From contig JAKZZE010000029.1 of NCBI GenBank assembly GCA_024220505.1, forward strand, positions 372,001-436,000: a DNA stretch of 64,000 nt. The letters are read 5' to 3'. The notes below the pieces were generated by a model that did no database searches, had not been told where the DNA came from, and was given only the letters and a program-made list of their open reading frames with translations. Numbering within the stretch: position 1 is the stretch's first letter; the number at the start of each line of letters is the position of its first letter. The position numbers were made by a program, and so were the translations under genes. The DNA comes from Rhizopus arrhizus (Eukaryota > Mucoromycota > Mucoromycetes > Mucorales > Rhizopodaceae). Positions 12,584 through 23,900 of the stretch are shown here, one piece after another.

Positions 12584-13176
12584 ATGGCAAACACAAGTAA
12601 TTTGTCTGCTATAAATTGCAAAGGAAGGCAAATCAACTTATTAAATGAGGATAAAGAAGATAAAAAAAAACGTAAATATCACTGTACTGAATGTCAAAAA
12701 AGTTTTACTACAAGGTTTGTGTGTTGTACGCAAGCATGAATAAAGATTTGAAAGAATAACATGCTTTCTTTAGTGGACATTTAGCGAGACATTTTAGAAT
12801 ACATACTGGGGAAAAAAATTTCTGTTGTTTATACCCTGGTTGTCCTAGTAAATTCTCTAGACAAGATAATATGATGCAACACTATAGAACACACATATCT
12901 GTAAAATCAAGAAGGAATCGTTATTACTATCATTATTTCCGTCAACAAGAATATGATTATTACTATGGCTTATCCCCTTCCTCGTCACACATGCAATATA
13001 CTCCTCCGATATCAGTATCAACACCGCCATCCATTACCCAATTACCCCCTATGTCATTACCACCAACACAGCAAAAACCTCATTTATTCGATACAGATTA
13101 TATAAATACTAAACCAAAGATGGGTACAGACTACGTATCTACTTCTACATCAAAATATTTTAACAACCTTGACTGA
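12584..13176 (+). CDS. Two-finger C2H2 transcription factor, NRG1-like
   Basis: Exons 12584-12714 and 12774-13176 give 177 residues. Two adjacent C2H2 fingers lie near residues 33-88: one with CTECQKSFTTRSGHLARH, a TGEKNF linker, and one with CPSKFSRQDNMMQHYRTH. This pair closely resembles yeast Nrg1/Nrg2 and related fungal repressors (GHLARH, RQDN.MQHY). The tail is low complexity, tyrosine-rich (residues 100-115), then serine/proline/threonine-rich, ending at NNLD. The intron splits the first finger with a GTTTGT donor and a TTTAG acceptor. Nrg proteins are nuclear glucose-dependent and filamentation repressors in ascomycetes; that role here is only inferred. The gene stands alone, more than 1 kb from its neighbours. 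Confidence 0.82.
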
Positions 13177-14690
13177 AATTGAATAAGAACTATGGAATCA
13201 ACATGTTGAATGAAAAAAAAATGAAAAAAAAAACTTAAATTATAAGTTATCTCTTTCTCTACCTTAAATTCTTAAATTGAATTTGACCTAATAATGGAGC
13301 AAATGTGCATGTATGACTGTGCAATTGCACAATAAGTTGGCTAGAGCTGAAGTTTTATGTAAATGTTATGCAATAAAAATATCACTGTTCTCTTTTGTTT
13401 TCTATTCGAACGTCTAGTCCTCTCTTTCATAGAGTTGTAATTTGATTTTTAAAATGCGATAATCAAGGAAGGCTAGACAGATTAGGATCCTTTATTTTTA
13501 TAAGCCAGTTGTTATTGCTTTTGCTCCACGCTTCCTTAACACGGTGGTATAATTCACCCTAGGCTATTTTGTTTCTCAATATGGAACTTTATGGTTTATA
13601 TAAACTTGAGTCTTTCAATTCAATTGTATGATCTTACTTACTTGCTTGATTTGAGAAAAAGAGAAATTTAATAATACATTCTATGTTTTATTGCTCATAA
13701 ATATATTTTATTGTGAAAAAGAAATAAAGTTCTATATTCTGATTCCTACACGCTCATACCACAAATTCTTTACTTTCCGTATTCCTTAACTTCTCCCATG
13801 GACCTTTGTTTCATCTGATCTGTCATTGTAATCCTCAGTGAATTCTTTTGTCTTATTTCTTTGCTGATAATATAATCACCCAAATTTGAACTTTTGAATG
13901 TACTACTATATGACGAAAATGCGACTACAATCTATCAATTACCCTAGAGATTCCTCCTATAATTTCTACAAAAAAATTGGTGAGGTCCTACATTAAAAGT
14001 AATCACTATATTTATTAAATTTTTAGCAAAATTCAGGCGGCTTAATCTCAAAAACACCATGTATTAAGGCATAAAGGGATTAAGAATGAGTTATAGTGCT
14101 GTACCAGATCGTGAAATGAAGACTGTCAAAATCATTACAACATAAGTAAACTAGTAGTGCTACTCGCAGTTTGATAAACGACTCATGTATCTCCATTCTT
14201 ATGATCAAAATCCCATAAAGAAAACCTAATATATTCTCGAATGGCAGCACTTACAGATAGGTGTAATAATTATTACTTGAATAAAAATACTAAAAAGTTT
14301 GTATTTTACATGTATTGCTTCTATGAACGTGTTGACAGCGACGTGGATCGTATCATGATTTATTCTTTCAAATAGAATATATTTAGTATCATTTTCTAAA
14401 ACAGTGTACAAACTTAATTTAGATTTTATAAATTAATTGATAATGCTGCATATTGATATTATTATAATTAACATTACTATTAATACTGTCGTCGTTAACC
14501 TTATTATTACTGTGTTTTCCAAGTATTGGAGAAAAATATAAAAATAATCGAGAAAAGAGAAAGAGGAAATTTTGATGGGTTAAATAATAAAATATGATTA
14601 ATTAGTACTCCTTATGAAATTATGCCTCATCTTGTTATGAATTTGCCATTATGATGTAAGCATCTAAATCTCTGAAAGAGGAATTGTTTC
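13177..14690. other. Gene-poor AT-rich region
   Basis: I see no supported gene. Frames are short and interrupted on both strands. The segment leads into the Fanzor-like relic and may itself be old, decayed transposon sequence, but no recognisable protein fragment remains. Confidence 0.4.
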
Positions 14691-14696
14691 CTCTAC

Positions 14697-15915
14697 AACG
14701 ATTTTTCATGTAAAAGCTTCTGGACACCCTTTGTTTTTGAGAGCATAATTTGCAATATCAAGCATATTCTTGCTCGCATTAACGTCTCGTTGCCAAACTA
14801 TTCCGCAGGTTTTGCAGTTCAGGGAACTATTAGCCGGCTTTCCTTCATGCTTTAGTCTTTTTCTTTTCAAATTTCTTGTACAACAGCTATTGCGAATCTA
14901 TCCCAGATTAATAAGTCAAGACGAAATTGAATGATAATTCGAATAGAACCATATTTAGGAAGTCAAGTATTCATTTATGTATACTAATGCACAATGTATT
15001 TGATTCTGCTGTACAAAATATTGATGGTATCAGAAAAGACTTTTTCCATGAAAATACTATCCTTCTTCATTCTAACATCTTAAGAGAAATCAAATACAAG
15101 CACATTGGTCCTAAAGGTTTGTCTTTCAGTAATCACTATCAGCAATATCCAAAAAATAATTGATTAATCATCTTGGTGTTCAATTCCTATTTAAAGCATA
15201 AGACCATTATTCATTATACATTGCATATGTATCTTTCGTTTGAGCTTACAGGATAGGTAATTTTTATGTTTCTGTGATAATAACACAACATCCTTTGTTC
15301 AAAGTTTGCAACAACTTTGTTGAAATAAGCTGTAGCTGTCACAACACTCAGCTGACAGAGCATTACCACAGCCTTTTAATAGATGGTCCCTTAGGTTAAG
15401 GATAACTGAGGGAAATCCGACCTTGAATTCATCAAAAGCAAGCACAATTGGACTGCTCACAAAGTTGGAGTTGGTCACCCGCTTTCCCATAATAATTGAG
15501 AGGATGAGTACCAAAAAATGCTGTTGAACAGATAATTATGATGAGCTAAATCTTTGTTGTTCATCAAGGAGAAATTGATAAATAATTGTACTCTAAATAG
15601 TACGTTTCTAATAAAGTCAGATAGCCTGAGAACATGCTCAATGAAAGCATCTTGATACTGTGCCATATAACAGATGACAAATGAACTTTTTTTGTATGTC
15701 ATTCAAGGACATTCCCTAGCTTTTCTACCATCGCTTAATCCACGGACTTGTTATGGTACTCTCGCTCTTTAGATCTCGATTTCTTGTGTCCCTCTTTGCC
15801 ACATTTGCTACAATTAAGAATCTTTTTTCTTATCATGCTTCTAAGATTTTTGGATGGGCCTTTGATTTTTATAGTCTTCACATTGAGTACAAAGTATAGG
15901 AAGCTCATTGCATAT
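14697..15915 (-). pseudogene. Degenerate Fanzor/TnpB-like (OrfB zinc-ribbon) nuclease relic with N-terminal zinc knuckle
   Basis: Several fragments in order on the minus strand resemble the TnpB-like proteins common in Mucoromycota. At about 15815-15770 is a zinc-knuckle-like NCSKCGKEGHKKSRSKE lacking its final cysteine. At 15700-15475 is a helical segment with FIRNVLFRVQLFINF and LFNSIFWYSSSQLL. At 15514-15299 is a segment with DEFKVGFPSVILN and GCGNALSAE. At about 14850-14700 is the C-terminal zinc ribbon NCKTCGIVWQRDVNASKNML followed by GCPEAF and a stop. The ribbon CxxCG...RDVNAxxN is the hallmark of the OrfB/Fanzor C-terminus. Fragments are in different frames with stops between them, so the gene is dead. 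The second zinc-ribbon cysteine pair and the RuvC catalytic positions were not located. The C-terminal call is the firmest; the N-terminal part is inferred. Confidence 0.6.
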
Positions 15916-18117
15916 GAAAGAATTATTACTATGAATAATAAGCGTCAACGTCCCCAAAAATGTATTTTCTTTATTAAATACATTCTATTTATCTATTTTT
16001 ATTTTTAGTTCTTACTAAAATACTAGCATCGTCCAAGTAACACACGAGGTTCTTCATCGAATCTTACCAAATTGATAGCACATCAACTCCAAAAGCTAAC
16101 TATATATTCCAGAAAATAATTTTATTTCTTTGAGTAATTAGTCACAGTGGAACTCATTAAGAATTAAGATGAATAGACATGTTCCTATCAGTTCGATTTT
16201 GCGGGATCGGACCCATACTTTTGTTTTGAAACGCTGACGTTGTACAAAACTGTTCAGCATTTGACAGTCTAGAATCTGTTTATGTTTGTTTATATCGTGA
16301 ATGGATTAGACAGAAAATCATTTTTGCTTAGGATAAACAAAGACTTGGTTGCATTCAACTTGAGAGATATGTCTATTACTGTACAAGTTTTATTTTTTTT
16401 TTCTCTCGTTTATAGCTAGCATTTTACATCTACAAGATTTGGAAAGAGAAACCCTTTGTGGTCGGTGCCTTTCATTGTTGTACAAAACAATTTTGTCATT
16501 ATCCTTACTGGATTTCATACAGTGTAATTGTGTAATCTTGAGGTTATGTTGTTTGGGCTTGTAGTTTTATAAATGAGGTGCAATCTCTGGTGTGTGATAT
16601 CACGAGACTTGCTTTAAATGGTATTATTTTTGCTTGGACTGATGGTTTTTAGGCAAACAATAAGAATACAAATACTTGAGGCTATATAAAAAGAACACAA
16701 GTATGTTCTATCAACTCATTTTAAAAAACAATATCATCGTCATATCCAAGCGTGATACAGTGGATTCACGGAAACAAAAAAAAAAGTTTTTGTCAACAGT
16801 CTTTTACGTCAGTATTTACTGTGCGGGGGATCATTCTACATTTGATTGAAAGGTGTCTGTTATGTAATTTAATGTATGAATTTTAACAAATAATTGGAAA
16901 TTAGAACTAGATATATAGTTGAGAATAAGTATCACTTAATATGTATATGCAATACATTAGAAAATAATTTTATATGGTTCTCAAGTAGAATTATCCTGTA
17001 TAGTTCAAGTTATGATTTTATTGGCTACTATATAACTTTTTAACCATTATCTCCAATCATCAGAGAATTTATCTATTATAATAGCATATGATGTTACAAT
17101 ATTATCTGTTCAAATTCCAAAGCCTTTTTAAGTCTTTAAGACTTATGAATACACGACCCCTTCAATGAGTCAAGATTACTAAATGTTAGCAAATTTTAAT
17201 TCTTTACAATAATATTATGCCCCCAGTTTCGACTGTCTTTCACCATTTCTATTGATTTTTTTACAGGCATATTTTTATCTTTTTTTGGGACAATAATCCT
17301 CATTCTCGGATACAGTATATGGAATTCTATGTTTGTTTTCGGCTACATTCATTCTCCTAGTATGTCATTTTTGTTTCCGAATTGTTGTGCTCCAAAAATA
17401 GTTGTTATATAGGAATCAAGCACTACTAAAGATTAATAATGTGAGTATATAGAAATATAAAGTTATTAATATGTATATACATTTATTAAAGTAGGCTAAT
17501 GAATGAAGATCAGAATTATATATTGAATTATATAGAGGTTCGCATTATAGCGTGTATCATTTAGTCATTTGCATAATACGTGGGATATTCTGTCAACTGC
17601 AAGGCACATATATTAATATTCACACTGTGAAAAAGATACAAACTATGAACATATGTTATTAAAAAAGCGTCCTATATCATTCTTCATCATTTCTTGTGAA
17701 CAAAACACGAATCAATGAAAACTGTGATCAACAAAAAAATTTTCAAAATCTTTCTTAGGCTGTACATCATCTATTCTTAAAAATAAACAAGACATGAATA
17801 CTTCTGCTTGCTATACAGATATCTTTTGTTAAGTTTCTATGTTAACTTGTGAACTATTTCCTTTTTTTTAAATGAAAAAGACCAAAAGAAGTCCTATTTC
17901 CTTCATTTTTACTCTTTTTTTTTTTCTTCATATAATTATAAAAGTTCTCTTTTAGTAATGACTGAACTAGTATTGTAGATGAAATTGAACTAACGAATCA
18001 TAATTTGCGTGCTTCCGAATTCTGTAATAAAATCAATTGCTTAGCACATCTCTCCATCAATAAATACCCGTTTCTCCTTTTTATCTCTCTTTTTGTGTTA
18101 GCTTCTCTTAGAGATCA
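15916..18117. other. Gene-poor AT-rich region upstream of the polysaccharide lyase
   Basis: No gene, tRNA or recognisable transposon protein was found. Frames are short. The last few hundred bases, with pyrimidine-rich runs and a TATAATTATAAAAG sequence near 17930, presumably hold the promoter of the lyase gene starting at 18118. Confidence 0.4.
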
Positions 18118-20554
18118 TGTTTCATAAAAACAATATGTTTTACTTTAATATAATCCTCTTTATCTTTTCCTGGCATATCGTTCTCCATGCTCTCGTATTA
18201 CCCCTTACATCAGATATAGATACCATAATATCTCAAAGGATAAATAACATAATTGTGCATTACAATAGTTCTCTAACAAATGTTAACAAGTGGTAATGCA
18301 TACACTACATATCTTTAGTAGTTTCATTAGCTAAGGACAAATATAGGACAGGTTCAATGAATAATGTGACAGGAACATGGCCAGATGTAGATTATACATC
18401 GGGTTGTGATGCAAGGTATAATACAAAGCATGATTTAAATCGTTTCAAAGTAAAAATCTTATGTATTTCAAAGAGTAGCAAACTGGCCAGCCCTTACACA
18501 CTTATCCAGGATAGGTAAATATACAAAATTGGCCAGAATTTTGACATGCGTCTAAATATGTTTTATGTAACAAACAATTAGTTACCCTAGCAGTGGGTCA
18601 CACAATAAACAAAGACGATAACACGCTTTTGTCAAAAGCTAATTTAGCACTCAACTATTGGCTCGATCATGACTTCACAGAAAAAGACTGTATTGACAAA
18701 GGTGGTAAAAAAGGCTCCAAATGTTCTTGCGGAACACCTGGATTGTGGAACAAAAATTGGTATGATCAAGAAATAGCGGTCCCCAGATTGATCGGACGTA
18801 TTTGTTTATTAATGAAAGATGGTTTGACCATGTCCCAAATAAATGGATGTAACACAATCATGAGCCGCGCTTTTGCTATAGCAGAGCTAAAAAATACGTC
18901 ACTCACTGGTGCCAATTTGCTGGATGTGTCATCTATTGGAATCTCACTTGGATTATTGAACAAAAACCTTGATATATTAACAAATGCTTTGAGATTATTT
19001 TATAGCGGTGTAAAAATAAGCGATAAAGTTGCCAAGGATGGAATTCAATCAGATGGCTCTTTTATGCAGCATAATGGATTGTTATATAATGGAAACTATG
19101 GAAAGGACTATATTAACGATCTTCTGGATGTGTTTATAGAGACAAAAAATACTGCTTTCGCGCCTTCTCCTGAAGTTCAAAGAGATTTTGAAACTTTAAT
19201 AGAAGGAACTGAATGGATGATTATAGCAGACACGAAATTAGGTGCTTTGTTATGGCAATACAGTGTGATTGGTCGCATGATTTCTTTTCGCTACTCAGAT
19301 AGACAAGCCAGTGGTGGTGTAAAAATTGATATTGCAAGTATATCAGAGAGTACTGGAGGGTGGGAAAACGAAGAAGCGTTTAAACAGATAACAGATCGCC
19401 TACAGCAACCAGCATCAAATGCAAACCAAGGTCAACTTATTGGAACTCGCTATTTTTATAATTCTGATTATATGGTTCACCGTACTGCCAATTATGTTGT
19501 TACAATGAAGATGTATTCATCTCGTACGGTCAACTCAGAGTGTTTAAATGTACAAAATCCTTTTGGGTTTCATTTAAGTGATGGTGCTATCTTCAACTAT
19601 TTGAATGGTGATGAATATAGAGACACATTTGTAGTTTGGAATTGGAACCTTATTCCGGGTATCACTGTCAATGTTGGAGGAACGGCTTTGACATGTGCAA
19701 AAGTGAAAACAAAGGGTAAAAAAGATTTTGTAGGAGGCGCCACAGACGAGAATACTGGTATCACCGTTTTTGATTACTTGAATCCCACTAATGGCCATCT
19801 ATCGTTTAAAAAGACAGTTTTCTTTTTCTCTTCTGCATATGCCATTCAATTAGGATCTGTTCAGTCTATTAACTCGTCTTCTCCTCTCGTAACTGTATTA
19901 GATCAGCGTCACCGAAATGGAGACACTTATATTAATGGGAAATTACAAAGTGGAAATATCGCTTCTACAACAACACAAACTCGTAGTATCTGGCATAGCA
20001 ACACTGGCTATTATTTCCCGCAAGAGCAGCCAGTTTATGTAGAATCTGAGAAAAAATTTGGAAACTGGTCGACGATAGGCATATCTAAGGGAAAACATAA
20101 TGAGACTTTATGGACCTCGTATATTGAACATTCAAACAGCCCAACCTCTGGTCTTTTGACTCAGTACATTGTCCAACCAGGTGTTCAAGAAAGCAATTTC
20201 CACAGTAACGTTCTAAAGAAAAAAGCACCTATAGACTTAGACTCTTCAGAATCACCTCAAGTCAACGCAGCATTTAGTGAGCAGGATGAAACAATTGCAA
20301 TTGCCTTTTGGACTTCTGGACAGTACACAGCTCCTTGGAAATCTGCTGAAATTTATGTTGACAACCCATGTGTAGTATTATTGAAGTGTATCGGAAGAAA
20401 AACATATCGCATTACAGTTGCAGATCCTTCTCAAAAGCTAACTACAATCAGCTTATCTGTCAAGCTTGATGATTCAGAAAATAGGAATATAACAGTTAAT
20501 TTACCTACTGGCATTTTAGCAGGCAAAGCTGTAGTTCAAATTGTTGAGTTTTAG
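18118..20554 (+). CDS. Secreted polysaccharide lyase family 8 (hyaluronate/chondroitin/alginate-lyase fold)
   Basis: The last exon (18582-20554) encodes most of a PL8 enzyme, preceded by exons 18474-18514 and about 18336-18415. The first exon from ATG 18118 encodes a hydrophobic signal peptide (FYFNIILFIFSWHIVLHALV). Family motifs are clear: GTPGLWNKNWYDQEIAVPRL, TGAN with the catalytic Asn (18914), DGSFMQHNGLLYNGNYG with catalytic His (codon 19070) and Tyr, and IGRMISF with the active-site Arg. The beta-sandwich domains follow. Total length is about 750 residues, usual for PL8. The enzyme cleaves uronic-acid polymers by beta-elimination outside the cell; the substrate cannot be read from sequence. 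The intron 1 borders are uncertain: the obvious GTAATG donor is out of phase with the visible acceptors, while GTTAAC with AAG|GAC is in phase. The gene could carry a small defect there. Confidence 0.8.
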
Positions 20555-20916
20555 CATAGATGAACAACTCCCATTTTAAAAATTGTATCGAAATAAAGCC
20601 ATTGTACAATTAGCTCTTTATAAAAACCTGAAGCCCGATTATATCTTTAATGCTGGTTTTATAGTGTATATTTCATGTTGACATAACAAGTGAAATCTTG
20701 CAAATCGGATTCAAATTACAGTCACTTTTTGCACAGAAAAATAAGCAACTTGATAGCTAGTTAGATTTTCGTGATCAATACAACTTTGAATTTCTATGTT
20801 AGTGGAGCGACATATTTTGAAGTAGTAAATTCATTTTTCTCAAAAATTCATAGCTATTATTCATCATTCTATCTTTTTATTCAAAAATTATTCTATTTAC
20901 AAATACATTTTATTCA
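20555..20916. other. Short convergent intergenic spacer
   Basis: This AT-rich 362-bp spacer separates the 3' ends of the lyase and UTP20 genes. It should hold both 3' UTRs and polyadenylation sites. No gene is seen. Confidence 0.5.
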
Positions 20917-23900
20917 TTAGAACCTAACACGTCTCTTCTTCTTTGCTTCTAATGTTTTCTTCTTTTTATCCAACTTGCGCTTTGCTGCGAGAGTTGGGTC
21001 TGTAACGGCAAGGAGAGCTTGTTTTGATCTACGTTCCTCTCTAACTTTAAGCACCTGTTGACGTACTCGTTGGTATACTGCGAAATATACAGTGGGGCCT
21101 GCCTTGTTTTGTAATAAGTTAAGAACTTCGTTGCCCAATTGTTGTAAAGATGCTAAAAAAAGGATCAATAATTTTGTTTCTAAATCAAAAAAGGGTGCTT
21201 ACCAAAATTAGGATCCTTATTCTGTTCATCGTTTACTGTTCTATATATCGGAGCAATGACTGGCATCAGATAAGGAGGTAATTCTTCAGCAGTCATTATA
21301 TTACACATAGCAGCAAACCATTTAAAGATTGACGATCGCTAAAAATACATGTAAATAAAAAAGGTCGAAAAGATAAAATAAAAATAAAATTTGTTACCAT
21401 GATGATGGAGCTGTGGAACTTTTTAATAGCGGCACCACGAGCATCAAATGAGCATTTTCTGAAAAGCCAGTTGAGATTCTTCTTATGAGCATCTTCCTTT
21501 ATTCTTTTAGCAGCTGCTTGTGCGTCAGCATTATCATTTTCCTCTTCAATTGTTTCATTATTGGCATCATCAATAGCTACTTCATTCATTTCTACTTCTT
21601 CCATGTCCTCTTCATCAGACATGTAATAGAAGCATTTACCAATGAAAAACATATTCTTAACAATTTGATCTGCATGTTCTTGAGTAACATGCTTACTCTT
21701 TAATTGTTCCAAGAAATCCGAGGCTAAGTTACGAAGTGTCTTTTTGTCTAAATATATACACTTTGTATTGGTACCATTAACCATTAAAGTCTCCGCATCT
21801 ACACCAGAGAAATAGGCACCATATAATCTTGTTGCAGATGAGCGGACCCATGAATGAGGATAAAGTAGCATGTATTGAATAGTGGACCATACAGACTCTG
21901 TTTCCTTATCATGTACAAGTTTGGGCAATGCTTTAGTCAACTTAGCAAACGTGTTGATAGCATAGTATGTGACTTCCCATTGAATATCAACATCCATATG
22001 GTCATCCTCTTCGTCTTCATCATCATACGCATATGATTCGGTCAATTCCTCGGTTCGCTGCTTACTTGCATTAAGAATGGCAGAGAGTCGAGGAGTTAAT
22101 ATAGCAACTTGACTACGGACTTGTGCTCCAAAGGCATCAAGAAGCAAGCTATATACTTGACATGCTGCACGTTGTAAGCTAGGCTTTTTGTTTTCATCAA
22201 GCCAAGTATTCAAAAGCTTATAAACAGTAGGCAATTTGTCTGAATGACGAGTTAAGAGTGACTTGATCAGTGCAGCAGACATTTCACGGCACTTGGAAGA
22301 GTCATCGTTGATCAATCGCATAACAAGTGCAAGGAACGTGGCATCAACAAATTCTGAATATATTTCAGCACTGAACTTTGTAATGATATGATGAAGCAAT
22401 TCCATGATAGATTCTCGACCACTTTCAAATTCGAATTCCAAGTTCTTGATAATAAAGCTCATTTGCTTTTTAAGTCTACCTTTACCTTGAGGATAATCCA
22501 TTAAGAACATAAAGTACACAGATCGTGCTTGTTCGCGAATTTCTTTGCTGTGATTGGTTATCATAATATTCGAAACTGTGTCCATCAAATCGTACATTTC
22601 GGGTGCTATAAACTTGCGAGAAATAATAGCACGAACCAAGGCGAATATGGTTCCCTGTCGCTCTACTTCTTCCATATCAGGGCGAACAAAATTGAGGATA
22701 TAGGTCAACTGGGCCTCAGATAAAGAAGACCTAGAATTGTCACGAATACAAACTGTCAATAACTTCAAGCAGGCTTGAATAGTAGCGGTCTGTGTTCCTC
22801 CGGCTGCTTTGATAAGAGCAAATGATCGATCAATGGAGACATCAACAGCTGATGCAATGTTAGGGATAGGCATCGTAATAAGTTTAGCCATGATACGAGC
22901 AGCAACAACGATATTTGCAGACTGCTTGGTATACAAAGTATTACCAATAGCATTCACCAATCTTTTGAATCTTTCATTAACCTCTGAGCTACTCAGATCA
23001 TATGAAATCTTCTTCAAGGCCGTACTGAATAAGTTCAAACCAAAGTAGACAAACCGATGAGCATTGGCTTTATAATAATCCACAGGTTCAACGGTAGGTC
23101 GTTTCACTTGAACTTCAAAGTTCAATTCTCGTTGAGACTTAACAACCTTTGCTTTAGCTGTGGCTTTATAATCTTCGATATTTTCGGAAATCAAGCCATA
23201 AGTGAAATCAAGCAATTCCAGGGATTCAAATCCGGGGTTACTGACCAGTCCTTGAGAAATGCGACGAAGGAGATCATCCACCTTACGAAGTGTTCGGCTA
23301 TTTTCAGTTTCGGACATCACCTCTTTAAGGGGCACTAAAAGCATACCAACGTTCTTGAATTGAATAATTTTAGAAATCTGCTCAAAGGACGCAGGGCTTC
23401 GGCGACTCTTTGCTTCTTTGGTCTTGCCAGTCATTTCATCTGCATCTTTTTCCTCTCCAATCCCTCCAAAGATATCATTAATAAGTACACTAGTAAGTTG
23501 CTTCAGACAGTAGTCGAGATCACCAACATTCAAACGAGGCACCATGTCCAATAAGAGAGAGTTAATTGTGTATCCTAACACATGAAGTTCGTAACCTTTA
23601 GTAAGGGCAGCCTTGAGTTCAGTGATGAAAAAGTTAAAGTAAGATGGTCCCAAGAATGCACTGAGCTTAATTAACGTCTCTCGAGTGATATCACGAATAT
23701 CTTGAGCTCTACTACGCATAATGTGACAAACTGAAGTCAACAATCCAGGTAAATTGACACGCTTGGACTTTTCAGGAAGGTTACAAAGAAGTTTGGCAAT
23801 ACCCAGTGCAAGTGGTACACGGACTAAGACAGACTTCCTGCTATCATTGGTGTTCAGCAAAGCATTCAATTCAGGTAATACCTTTTCAACCAATATGCCG

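Noticed and set aside
14927..15163. 78-residue plus-strand frame inside the Fanzor-like relic
   Set aside because: Opposite to the relic's direction, no recognisable content; likely chance.
16195..16220. tRNA-like T-loop (gggtccgatcccgc on the minus strand)
   Set aside because: No matching acceptor, D or anticodon stems are seen around it.
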